Source: an uncultured Clostridia bacterium
Lineage (GTDB): Bacteria; Bacillota; Clostridia; Oscillospirales; Acutalibacteraceae
Reading direction: 5' to 3'
DNA length: 8,132 bases
Assembly (NCBI GenBank): GCA_937915775.1
Contig: CALGGQ010000221.1
Span: 1 to 8,132 of the forward strand
The translations under genes were made by a program, and so were the position numbers. Every line of letters starts with the position of its first letter. Position 1 is the first letter of the stretch. The notes beneath the pieces are model-generated. The model saw nothing but the letters and a program-made list of their open reading frames with translations. It was not told the DNA's origin and did no database searches. Below are positions 1-6,333 of the stretch, piece by piece.

Positions 1-418
1 CCTGTATCCTTATGATGCCTTTGGAATTGGCATCGTCCAGGAGGTCCTGTATCGTCGTCTCGTTCATGATATCCGTGATGGCCTTCTCTATCCTCAGCCA
101 CATATCAAGAGTGGTGCAACGGTCCTTCCTGTCGCATTCCACATTGCTGCCCTTGATGCACGGCACGGGGGCTACACCTCCTTCGACCTCCATAACGACC
201 TGGGCAACTGTTATCTCCGAAGCGGGACGGGTCAGTGTGTAACCTCCCTGAGGTCCTCTCTCCCCTCTCACTATGTCTGCCTTGGACAGTATGGCGACGA
301 TCTGTTCCAGATATTTGACGGAAATTTCCTGCCGGGCAGAGATGTCCTCCGCCATGGCAAGCAGCTCCGCTTCGGAAACAAAGCCCTCGGCATATTTTGA
401 AACAAAGTTCAGTGACAT
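1..418 (-). CDS. Rrf2-family (IscR-like) transcriptional regulator, 3' end cut by the window edge
   Basis: 139 codons are visible, starting at the ATG at 418-416. An AGAGG site lies 7 nt upstream of it and an in-frame stop just before. The frame is still open at position 1; the family is usually about 140-160 residues, so only a short C-terminus is missing. The winged-helix core is clear at residues 25-62 (SVKYLEQIV, then RGERGPQGGY for the wing), as is the effector region with three cysteines C87, C95 and C101 (C-x7-C-x5-C). In IscR-type members these cysteines carry an iron-sulfur cluster. Family members sense Fe-S, cysteine or redox status and repress metabolic operons; the target here is unknown. 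The N-terminus (MSLNFVSKYA) only loosely matches the usual STKGRYA start, and the segment after it is about five residues short. The gene is about 53% GC and uses ATA for Ile and AGG/AGA for Arg far more than its neighbours. It lies downstream of dacF on the same strand but has its own promoter. Family call is firm; function is not. Confidence 0.85.
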   Translation of the reverse strand, partial: MSLNFVSKYAEGFVSEAELLAMAEDISARQEISVKYLEQIVAILSKADIVRGERGPQGGYTLTRPASEITVAQVVMEVEGGVAPVPCIKGSNVECDRKDRCTTLDMWLRIEKAITDIMNETTIQDLLDDANSKGIIRIQ

Positions 419-462
419 ATTGATACCTCTTATAATTTAAATTACTTAATATAACGAGCAGA

Positions 463-491
463 ATTATACTACATCCCGACAAAAAAATCAA
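463..491 (-). promoter_or_regulatory. Sigma-A promoter of the Rrf2-family gene
   Basis: On the minus strand a TTGATT -35 box (491-486) is followed by a 17-bp spacer and a perfect TATAAT -10 box (468-463). Transcription would start near 456, giving a leader of about 38 nt before the ATG at 418. The promoter begins about 10 bp after the dacF stop, and no GC-rich hairpin lies between them, so readthrough from dacF is also possible. The leader is AT-rich. Rrf2 proteins often bind their own promoters, but I see only weak dyad symmetry here (TTATA...TATAA around 429-453). Confidence 0.7.
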
Positions 492-500
492 TAAAATAAT

Positions 501-1637
501 TTATATATTTAAGAGAAAACGCAGGAAAATGGATTTTATTGTCAGTTTTAGCACATTATCAGGCGAAAGCAGTTCGATTTTGCCGACCTCGCCGTTTTCA
601 CCGCTGATTGTAACAGTGCCCAAAATATCGCCTTGCTTAATCGGTGCAGTAACCTCTTTTTTGATATCATAATCGTATGTGAATTCCTTTGCACCGCGTT
701 TAACAGTTATCATCTCGTTATTATTATAGACTGGTTTTATGCTTTTCTGCTCGCCTTGAAGAACCTTAACATCAGTGATTTTGGCTTCATCAATTTCCGG
801 TTTTACGATTTCATAATTCGCAAAGCCCCATTCAAGCAAGGAAGCGGCAGTATTAAATCTGTCCTCGCTTGTATCAGAGCCGAGCACGACGGCAACAAGG
901 CTCATGTTATCGCGCGTTGCCGTGGCTGCCACACAAAAGCCTGCATTAGATGTTGTTCCCGTTTTCAGTCCCGTTATACCGTTGTAGGAATTGACGAGCT
1001 TATTGGTGTTGTTCAGTTCCGTCTTGCCGTCACGCAGCGAATCGAGCCAGACGGTTGAATACTTTGTAATCAGCTCGTGCTTCATTACCTCACGCGATAT
1101 CACCGCTAAGTCATAAGCACAGGAATAATGATTCACCGTCGTATCGTCAAGACCGTTACAGTTTTCAAAATTAGTATGCTCCAGCCCGAGCTCTGCCGCT
1201 CTATCGTTCATCATCTTGACAAAACCTGTAGTGGAACCGCCGACGTATTCCGCAAGCGCTGTACAGGCGTCGTTGGCGCTTGCAATTACGACTGCTTTAA
1301 GCAGCTCCTCCACCGTCATTGTTTCGCCCTGCTCGAGCCAAATCTGCGAGCCGCCCATCGAAACCGCTTCCGGCCCTGCAGAAACAGTATCATTCAGCGT
1401 AATCTGCTGATTTTCCAGTGCTTCGAGAATTAACAGCAGCGTCATTATTTTAGTAACGGAGGCTGGAGAAAGATGCTCATATTCATTCTCGCTATACAGC
1501 ACCTCGCCTGTGTCCATACACATTAAAACGACGGATTTTGCCTTCACAAAATCGAGCTTTTCCTCCTCTGCATAAGCAGGAAACGGCAGCATTAAAATAA
1601 GACTGAATGCTAAGAATAATACGAATAATTTTCTCAT
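501..1637 (-). CDS. dacF: D-alanyl-D-alanine carboxypeptidase (DacF/DacB-type, peptidase S11)
   Basis: This is a secreted low-molecular-weight penicillin-binding protein that removes the terminal D-Ala from peptidoglycan stem peptides. Numbered from the ATG at 1637 (378 aa), it has a signal peptide ending AYA at residue 23, the catalytic SVTK tetrad at 60-63 (S60 nucleophile, K63), SAN at 120-122 and KTG at 225-227. It then has a PBP5-type C-terminal beta domain (about 278-360) and a hydrophobic/amphipathic tail (about 361-378) fitting a C-terminal membrane anchor. The length matches B. subtilis DacF (about 390). Start choice: four in-frame starts are stacked (GTG 1646, ATG 1643, 1640, 1637). 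GGTGAT at 1647-1642 matches the extended Shine-Dalgarno sequence and places 1637 at the best distance; 1646 is the longest option. The gene is divergent from mtaB and followed by the Rrf2 gene without a visible terminator. A sporulation role (as for DacF/DacB in Bacillus) is possible but not shown; a vegetative PBP5-like role is equally open. Confidence 0.93.
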   Translation of the reverse strand: MRKLFVLFLAFSLILMLPFPAYAEEEKLDFVKAKSVVLMCMDTGEVLYSENEYEHLSPASVTKIMTLLLILEALENQQITLNDTVSAGPEAVSMGGSQIWLEQGETMTVEELLKAVVIASANDACTALAEYVGGSTTGFVKMMNDRAAELGLEHTNFENCNGLDDTTVNHYSCAYDLAVISREVMKHELITKYSTVWLDSLRDGKTELNNTNKLVNSYNGITGLKTGTTSNAGFCVAATATRDNMSLVAVVLGSDTSEDRFNTAASLLEWGFANYEIVKPEIDEAKITDVKVLQGEQKSIKPVYNNNEMITVKRGAKEFTYDYDIKKEVTAPIKQGDILGTVTISGENGEVGKIELLSPDNVLKLTIKSIFLRFLLNI

Positions 1638-1669
1638 CATCATCACCGCTAAATTATATTCAATAACAG

Positions 1670-1686
1670 TTGTAATGATGTTACAA
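1670..1686. repeat. 17-bp inverted repeat in the dacF/mtaB divergent region
   Basis: TTGTAA-TGATG-TTACAA is a perfect dyad with 6-bp arms and a 5-bp centre. Its left arm is the mtaB -35 box, so a protein bound here would block mtaB, and it lies about 33-49 bp upstream of the dacF start. It could be an operator. It could also be chance in AT-rich promoter DNA, since each arm is only 6 bp. Confidence 0.4.
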
Positions 1687-1698
1687 ATTTGCTATAAT
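1670..1698 (+). promoter_or_regulatory. Extended -10 sigma-A promoter of mtaB
   Basis: A TTGTAA -35 box (1670-1675), a 17-bp spacer and TATAAT (1693-1698) preceded by TG at 1690-1691 form an extended -10 promoter. Transcription would start near 1705. The ribosome site AAAGGAG (1713-1719) lies 7 nt before the mtaB ATG. The -35 box is one arm of an inverted repeat (1670-1686). Confidence 0.75.
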
Positions 1699-1726
1699 AA
1701 CATCAATTCGCGAAAGGAGAGGCTCT

Positions 1727-3019
1727 ATGAAGGCTGCATTTTACACCCTTGGCTGCAAGGTCAATCAGTACGAAAGTGAATATATGGCTGAGCTGCTGAA
1801 GAATGCAGGCTTTGAAATTGTCAGCATAAATGACGAAGCGGATTATTATATCATCAATTCTTGCACGGTAACGGCGACGGCTGATAAAAAAACGCGCCAG
1901 AACGTGCGCAAATTCAAGCGCAATCACCCTGATTCTATCATCATTCTGACAGGCTGTCTGCCGCAGGCGTTTCCCGAAGCGGCAGAGGAATTAGAGGACG
2001 CCGACATTATTTTAAGCAACAAGAATAATAATGATATTCTGACGCTCATTAATCAGCACACAGCGCAGCATAACCGCATTATCCGCATCGAAAAGCACGA
2101 GAGCGGTGATACTTTTCAGTCGTGCAGCATCAACGGGTTTCACGACCGTATTCGCGCTTTTGTTAAAATTGAGGACGGATGCGACCGCTTCTGTTCATAC
2201 TGCATTATTCCGATGTCGCGCGGCAGAGTGCGCTCCAAGCCGCTTGATGAGCTGAAAGAGGAAGCGAAACAGCTTGCCGAGAACGGTATAAAAGAAATTG
2301 TATTAGTCGGCATAAACCTTTCCTCCTACGGCAAAGGTGAAGAATACAATATGGTGGACGCGGTAAAGGTATGTTGTGAAACCGACGGAATCAAGCGCGT
2401 ACGCCTTGGCTCGCTGGAACCCGACCATATCACCGATGAGGTAATAGAGGGACTGGCAGGACTTGACAAATTCTGTCCGCAGTTTCATATTTCGCTGCAA
2501 AGCGGCTGCGACAAAACGCTGAAGGAAATGAACCGTCATTATGACAGTAGCGAATACCGTGCGCTTTGCTGCAAGCTTCGTCAAACTTTTCCCGACTGCA
2601 CGCTGACGACCGACGTGATGACCGGTTTTCATAACGAAACCGAAGAGGATTTTGAAGCGTCGCTGGCGTTCGTCAAGGAAATTGGCTTTGAAAAGGTACA
2701 CGTTTTCCCCTACTCCGAACGCGAAGGAACGGCGGCGTCACGACGCGGTGACAGTGTTTTGAAAGCAGAAAAGGAACGGCGCGCTGCAGTGATGATAGAA
2801 GAAACGCAAAAAATCCGTAATGCCTATATGCAAAGCTTAATCAGAAAAAATGTTTCCGTTCTATTTGAAGAAAAAACGGATGGCAACACCTATCAGGGCT
2901 ACACCAAAAATTATATCCCCGTCAGCGTAGAGTCTGACGAGGATATCATCGGCAAGGAATTAACGGTTACTATCACAGGCGTAGACGTTAATTCCGATAG
3001 ATGTCTTGCATCGTTTTAA
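1727..3019 (+). CDS. mtaB: tRNA (N6-threonylcarbamoyladenosine(37)-C2)-methylthiotransferase MtaB
   Basis: This radical-SAM enzyme adds a methylthio group to t6A37 of tRNAs reading ANN codons, giving ms2t6A. At 430 aa it is the normal family length. The N-terminal UPF0004 domain has cluster cysteines C10 (in LGCKVNQYES), C46 (INSCTVT) and C77 (TGCLPQ). The radical-SAM domain has C152-x3-C156-x2-C159 (DGCDRFCSYC), HISLQSGCD at 254-262 and TTDVMTGF at 294-301. The C-terminal TRAM RNA-binding domain runs from about 367 to the end. LGCKVNQYES and the MSRGRxRS motif favour MtaB over MiaB. The usually conserved GFPGET loop reads GFHNET here (300-305). AAAGGAG lies 7 nt before the ATG, and an extended -10 promoter lies just upstream. 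The 3' end overlaps the converging lipoprotein gene by 32 bp. Confidence 0.95.
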   Translation: MKAAFYTLGCKVNQYESEYMAELLKNAGFEIVSINDEADYYIINSCTVTATADKKTRQNVRKFKRNHPDSIIILTGCLPQAFPEAAEELEDADIILSNKNNNDILTLINQHTAQHNRIIRIEKHESGDTFQSCSINGFHDRIRAFVKIEDGCDRFCSYCIIPMSRGRVRSKPLDELKEEAKQLAENGIKEIVLVGINLSSYGKGEEYNMVDAVKVCCETDGIKRVRLGSLEPDHITDEVIEGLAGLDKFCPQFHISLQSGCDKTLKEMNRHYDSSEYRALCCKLRQTFPDCTLTTDVMTGFHNETEEDFEASLAFVKEIGFEKVHVFPYSEREGTAASRRGDSVLKAEKERRAAVMIEETQKIRNAYMQSLIRKNVSVLFEEKTDGNTYQGYTKNYIPVSVESDEDIIGKELTVTITGVDVNSDRCLASF

Positions 3020-4226
3020 GCATATTCTCCGTTTCCTTTTTACAGGTTTCATCATTTAAACAGGAATAGGAAAAGACGTAAAAGCCTTTGATTTGCGGCA
3101 ATTTTGAAAGATAAGTTATCTGACGGGCAAGGATATTATCGTGCGTGACGAATTCGTTAATCCGCTGTTCCTCATCCTTGGCGGCGTATTTGTCCGGCTG
3201 CCCAGCCTTATAAAGCGGTAAGCCGATATATAAATCCTTATCGCACAAGTTCATCCATTTCTTAACCGTGAACATAAACGGCTGATAGAGATTGAGAAAA
3301 CCGAAATACACCTGAGGGCATATGTAATCTGCATAGCCCTCATTTTTCATCCATTTTTTCACGTCAGCATACAATTTCTCATAGTCGTTATCCATATTCG
3401 CTGCCGGACTGATACCGAACCGCATTGAACTGTTCGCCTTTTTGACAGTCTGATACACGGCTTGCAGCATCGTATTGATATTTTCACGGCGCCAGTCGGC
3501 AAGCGGCAGTGTGCCGCCTTCCTTCTTATACGCTTCAAATTCCTTTTCATCAATTGCGACATCGGTTGTCGGATAAAAATAATCGTCAAAATGAATGGCA
3601 GCAAGCGGATAGTTTTCGGCAAGCTCCCTGACGCCGTTTGCAATCAGCTTGATAACATCCTCAGAGGCAGGGTTATAATAAATTCCGTTTTCAAAAATAT
3701 AAACATTGCTTTTTGTTTTGTCATCGTTATACCAGATTTTTGCCGGATTTTCATCACAGAGTTCGTCAATATCATCCTGTGAACTGATACGGTACGGATT
3801 AATCCAGGCTTCCGTTTTCAGCTGATACTGAGATGCGATTTCGCACATAATCTGCAGCGGGTCATACGGCATATCGGCGCCCTGCTTATCAAAGCAATAA
3901 GCGCTTGACGGAAAATAATCAGAGCGGTAAAACGCATCGCCGTACGGTCTGACATGGAGCGTAACCGTATTAAAACCCATCTCCGATAATTCATGAAAAG
4001 CCTTATCAATCTTAGTGCGAAACTGCTGTTCACTGCTGTTTTTAATAAAATCGTGCAGCTCGTAATAAGTAATCCAGATGGCGCGTACCGTGTCGGCACT
4101 ATCGTTGACGGTAGACGGCGCTGTTGCAGGCGGCTCATTATCAGCAGAACTCAAATGGGAACAGCCGCACAGAACAAGCATTATCAAAAACAGAACAATT
4201 ATTTTTTTCACTCTTGAACACTTCAT
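2988..4226 (-). CDS. Family 10 glycosyl-hydrolase-like (GHL10/YngK-type) lipoprotein
   Basis: 412 aa. The N-terminus is a lipoprotein signal: basic MKCSRVKK, a hydrophobic stretch at 9-19, and lipobox LCGC with lipidated Cys at 22, so the mature protein should be tethered outside the membrane. A Ser/Thr/Pro/Asp-rich linker (23-45) leads to the GHL10 catalytic-type barrel (about 46-390). Landmarks are VRAIWITYYE (47-56), NTVTLHVRPYGDAFY (86-100), TEAWINPYR (138-146), AIHFDDYFYP (210-219, with D214/D215 the likely acidic active-site residues), FGISPAAN (270-277) and CPQVYFGF (303-310). Family members resemble glycoside hydrolases acting on cell-wall or polysaccharide substrates; the substrate here is unknown. 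The ATG at 4226 has no good Shine-Dalgarno site (only TTGAG), so initiation may be weak. GTG at codon 6 would still leave a good signal peptide but has no better ribosome site. The stop lies inside the converging mtaB gene. Confidence 0.88.
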   Translation of the reverse strand: MKCSRVKKIIVLFLIMLVLCGCSHLSSADNEPPATAPSTVNDSADTVRAIWITYYELHDFIKNSSEQQFRTKIDKAFHELSEMGFNTVTLHVRPYGDAFYRSDYFPSSAYCFDKQGADMPYDPLQIMCEIASQYQLKTEAWINPYRISSQDDIDELCDENPAKIWYNDDKTKSNVYIFENGIYYNPASEDVIKLIANGVRELAENYPLAAIHFDDYFYPTTDVAIDEKEFEAYKKEGGTLPLADWRRENINTMLQAVYQTVKKANSSMRFGISPAANMDNDYEKLYADVKKWMKNEGYADYICPQVYFGFLNLYQPFMFTVKKWMNLCDKDLYIGLPLYKAGQPDKYAAKDEEQRINEFVTHDNILARQITYLSKLPQIKGFYVFSYSCLNDETCKKETENMLKTMQDIYRN

Positions 4227-4242
4227 CTCAATATAGTAAAAT
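4214..4242 (+). promoter_or_regulatory. Candidate sigma-A promoter of the zinc-ribbon/DUF1294 unit
   Basis: TTGAAC (4214-4219), a 17-bp spacer and TAAAAT (4237-4242) form a reasonable promoter. Its -35 box lies inside the first codons of the divergent lipoprotein gene. The start site would fall near 4249, almost on the AGGAGG ribosome site (4248-4253), so the leader would be very short; this lowers confidence. Confidence 0.45.
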
Positions 4243-4260
4243 AAGGTAGGAGGGATGATT

Positions 4261-4551
4261 ATGAACTACAGACTCGGCAACTCAAAGGATATTGACTTTA
4301 TCGGCGAAACAGAGCTTATTACCTGCCCGAAATGCGGCAGCAAGGTTTTGATGAGCGTTTTTTCCAACGCCGAAACCCGTTTCAAAGCGCAGCTTCCGTT
4401 CGTGACATCAGGCAAAGTATATTTTCTCGTCTGTCCTGCCTGTTCCTCCGTATTCGGCGTGGAGGAGAGCACCGGAAACGTCTTTAAAAAGGGTGAAAAG
4501 CTCGCAATCGGCAACTTTGATTTAAAAGAGCTCGAGGGCTTCCATGTATAA
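4261..4551 (+). CDS. Small zinc-ribbon protein (two CxxC pairs)
   Basis: 96 aa from the ATG at 4261. An in-frame ATG at 4255 is only 1 nt from the AGGAGG site (4248-4253), whereas 4261 is 7 nt away, so 4261 is chosen. The first pair is C22-x2-C25 (CPKCGSK) and the second C58-x2-C61 (CPACSS), a spacing that would build one four-cysteine zinc ribbon. Between them is a mixed hydrophobic segment (FKAQLPFVTSGKVYFLV) consistent with beta strands. There is no signal peptide or membrane segment, so the protein should be cytoplasmic. Clostridial genomes hold many small zinc-ribbon proteins of unknown role; I do not recognise a named family. The last 8 bp overlap the start of the DUF1294 gene, so the two are probably translated together. 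Confidence 0.82.
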   Translation: MNYRLGNSKDIDFIGETELITCPKCGSKVLMSVFSNAETRFKAQLPFVTSGKVYFLVCPACSSVFGVEESTGNVFKKGEKLAIGNFDLKELEGFHV

Positions 4552-4822
4552 ATATATCATCCTGTATTTCGTTATGATTAATATCGTAGGCTGCGTTATC
4601 AACATAATTGATAAGCGCAGAGCGAAAAAGGAACAATGGCGGATTAAGGAAAGCACTCTGTGGCTTATTGCGTTGCTTGGCGGTGCAACGGGAGAATACC
4701 TGACAATGAAAGCCATTCGGCATAAAACGAAGCACACTTCCTTTATGATAGGTATGCCGCTTCTCTCTCTCATTTCTTTTGCATTGCTTTATTATTTCAT
4801 CACGCTGACATTACCAAAATAA
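4544..4822 (+). CDS. DUF1294 family small membrane protein
   Basis: 92 aa. The DUF1294 signature is clear: hydrophobic helix 1 (about 4-22), then IDKRRAKKEQWRIKESTLW (22-40), a GG turn in helix 2 (LIALLGGATGEYLTMKAI, 41-58), RHKTKHTSF (59-67) and C-terminal helix 3 (68-90). This fits a three-helix integral membrane protein. The family function is unknown, and members are common in Firmicutes. The ATG lies inside the zinc-ribbon gene (ATGTA overlaps that gene's final codons) with GAGGG 5 nt upstream, which suggests coupled translation. The stop codon (4820-4822) is part of the terminator stem. Confidence 0.88.
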   Translation: MYKYIILYFVMINIVGCVINIIDKRRAKKEQWRIKESTLWLIALLGGATGEYLTMKAIRHKTKHTSFMIGMPLLSLISFALLYYFITLTLPK

Positions 4823-4849
4823 CAGTGGGAAACCCCACTGTTATTTTTT
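4816..4849. terminator. Bidirectional intrinsic terminator between the DUF1294 gene and spoIVA
   Basis: A perfect 14-bp stem, AAAATAACAGTGGG (4816-4829) with CCCACTGTTATTTT (4834-4847), closes a 4-nt AAAC loop. On the plus strand it runs into a T tract (4844-4849). On the minus strand the A-rich left arm supplies the U tract. It therefore serves both converging units: it includes the DUF1294 stop codon and abuts or overlaps the spoIVA stop at 4850-4848. Confidence 0.9.
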
Positions 4850-6320
4850 ATAGAATAATACAAATCAAACCGCTGCAGCCCTCGTTAATCACGCGCTCAA
4901 TCGTTTCGCGGAACTTGTCGCGTGCATCCTCCGGCATACGGTAAAGCTTATTATTCAGCCCTTCATTGACGAGCGAATGAAGCGATTTACCGAAGATATT
5001 GGTATCCCAGATTTCATTCGGATTGCTTTCAAATTCCTTGAGCAGATACATAACCAGCTCCTCGCTCTGCGATTCGCTGCCGACGATGGGCGCTACCTCG
5101 GTATAGGTGTTACATTTAATCATATGAATGGACGGTGCGTGTGCCTTCAGTCTGACGCCGTATTTACCGCCCTGCTTCATAATTTCCGGCTCTTCAAGCG
5201 ATAGTTCTTCAAGAGTCGGCATCACGATGCCATAGCCGGTTTCCTCAACCTGTTTCAGCGCCTCTCTGATGCGGTTATACTCTGCTTCGATCGCGGAAAG
5301 CTGTTTGATTTCACACAGCAGCGCTTCCTCATCGGCAATCTCCGTATGGCACATTTCACTCAGCAGCTGATAAAAATAGGCGTTCTTAATATTGACATTC
5401 AGCAGTACACGACCGTTTGATAAATCCGTGTCGGTTACATTGGCATTTTCAATGTTTTCATTGCTGTTAAGCGCATCGGCAAAGTGATAAACCGAGCGAA
5501 TACTTGTGACCTTCTCGCTGTTTTCCTTCACAGCCGAAAGTACGCCCTGGCGCAGATTATCATTACTCTCCAGTGCATGAAACCAGCCGGGAAGATTCAG
5601 CCCGATGGCGCTGACAGGAAATTCATAAAGAACCGTTAAAAGAATTTTCTTAATTTCATTTTCCGTCATTTCAAGGCAGTTCACAGGAATGACGGGAACA
5701 TCGTATTCGTTTGATAATTCTGCTGCAAGTTGCTTTGCTTCGCTGCTGTTCGGGCTGACGGTATTCATCAGTACAATAAACGGCTTGCCGAGCGCTTTCA
5801 GCTCATTGATGACGCGCTCCTCCGCCTCGGCATACTCCTCTCGCGGTATTGAGGTGATGGATCCGTCTGTTGTAATTACCAAACCAATGGTGGAATGCTC
5901 GTTAATCACCTTTTTGGTGCCGATTTCCGCCGCCATATTAAACGGGATTTCTTCTTCAAACCACGGCGTTTGCACCATCCGCGGCTGTTCCTCTTCAAAA
6001 TAGCCCTCGCTGCTCGGCACCACATAACCGACGCAATCAATCAGCCGCACCTTGAGGTGAATATTATCCTCCATTGTCAGCTCGATGGATTCCTCGGGAA
6101 TGAACTTTGGTTCCGTCGTCATAATCGTTCTGCCGCCGGCAGACTGCGGCAGCTCATCGCGTGCGCGTTCCCGCTGAAAGTCGCCATCAATGCGAGGAAT
6201 AACAAGCGTATCCATAAACCGCTTGATAAAGGTTGATTTGCCCGTTCTGACGGGACCGACAACGCCGATATAAATATCGCCCTGCGTTCTGTTTGCAATA
6301 TCGGAATAGATGTTTCTCAT
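4848..6320 (-). CDS. spoIVA: Stage IV sporulation protein A (SpoIVA), coat basement-layer ATPase
   Basis: SpoIVA is made in the mother cell, hydrolyses ATP and polymerises on the outer forespore membrane, forming the platform for coat assembly and supporting cortex formation. Here it is 490 aa from the ATG at 6320; B. subtilis SpoIVA has 492. Visible motifs are the Walker A GPVRTGKS (22-29; the lysine corresponds to B. subtilis K30), the GRTIMTTEPKF segment (63-73) with the two threonines matching the sensor threonines, and LIDCVGY (93-99) as Walker B. The C-terminus SGLICIIL matches the end typical of the family and needed for forespore targeting. Start choice: AGGAGG (6335-6330) is 9 nt from the ATG at 6320 but only 3 nt from an in-frame GTG at 6326; GTG would give exactly 492 aa, so it remains possible. 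The AGGAGG overlaps the sipL stop codon, so the two genes form one operon. It ends in the bidirectional terminator. Confidence 0.97.
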   Translation of the reverse strand: MRNIYSDIANRTQGDIYIGVVGPVRTGKSTFIKRFMDTLVIPRIDGDFQRERARDELPQSAGGRTIMTTEPKFIPEESIELTMEDNIHLKVRLIDCVGYVVPSSEGYFEEEQPRMVQTPWFEEEIPFNMAAEIGTKKVINEHSTIGLVITTDGSITSIPREEYAEAEERVINELKALGKPFIVLMNTVSPNSSEAKQLAAELSNEYDVPVIPVNCLEMTENEIKKILLTVLYEFPVSAIGLNLPGWFHALESNDNLRQGVLSAVKENSEKVTSIRSVYHFADALNSNENIENANVTDTDLSNGRVLLNVNIKNAYFYQLLSEMCHTEIADEEALLCEIKQLSAIEAEYNRIREALKQVEETGYGIVMPTLEELSLEEPEIMKQGGKYGVRLKAHAPSIHMIKCNTYTEVAPIVGSESQSEELVMYLLKEFESNPNEIWDTNIFGKSLHSLVNEGLNNKLYRMPEDARDKFRETIERVINEGCSGLICIIL

Positions 6321-6333
6321 GCTCACTCACCTC

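Noticed and set aside
429..453. AT-rich dyad in the Rrf2 leader as an autoregulatory operator
   Set aside because: Only the outer TTATA/TATAA arms and a few inner bases match; expected by chance in such AT-rich sequence.
105..491. A 128-codon minus-strand open frame over the Rrf2 gene
   Set aside because: It is in the wrong frame. The Rrf2-like protein with wing and Fe-S cysteines reads in another frame from the ATG at 418.
1653..1658. TATAAT on the minus strand as a dacF -10 box
   Set aside because: No -35 box lies at 16-18 bp, and transcription would start at or inside the start codons, leaving no room for the ribosome site.
3359..4217. Several open frames of 74-106 codons on both strands within the lipoprotein gene
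   Set aside because: Shadows of the GHL10 gene; none has a recognisable domain or ribosome site.
4266..4773. Minus-strand open frames opposite the zinc-ribbon and DUF1294 genes
   Set aside because: They oppose two genes with clear family motifs and good ribosome sites, and encode nothing recognisable.
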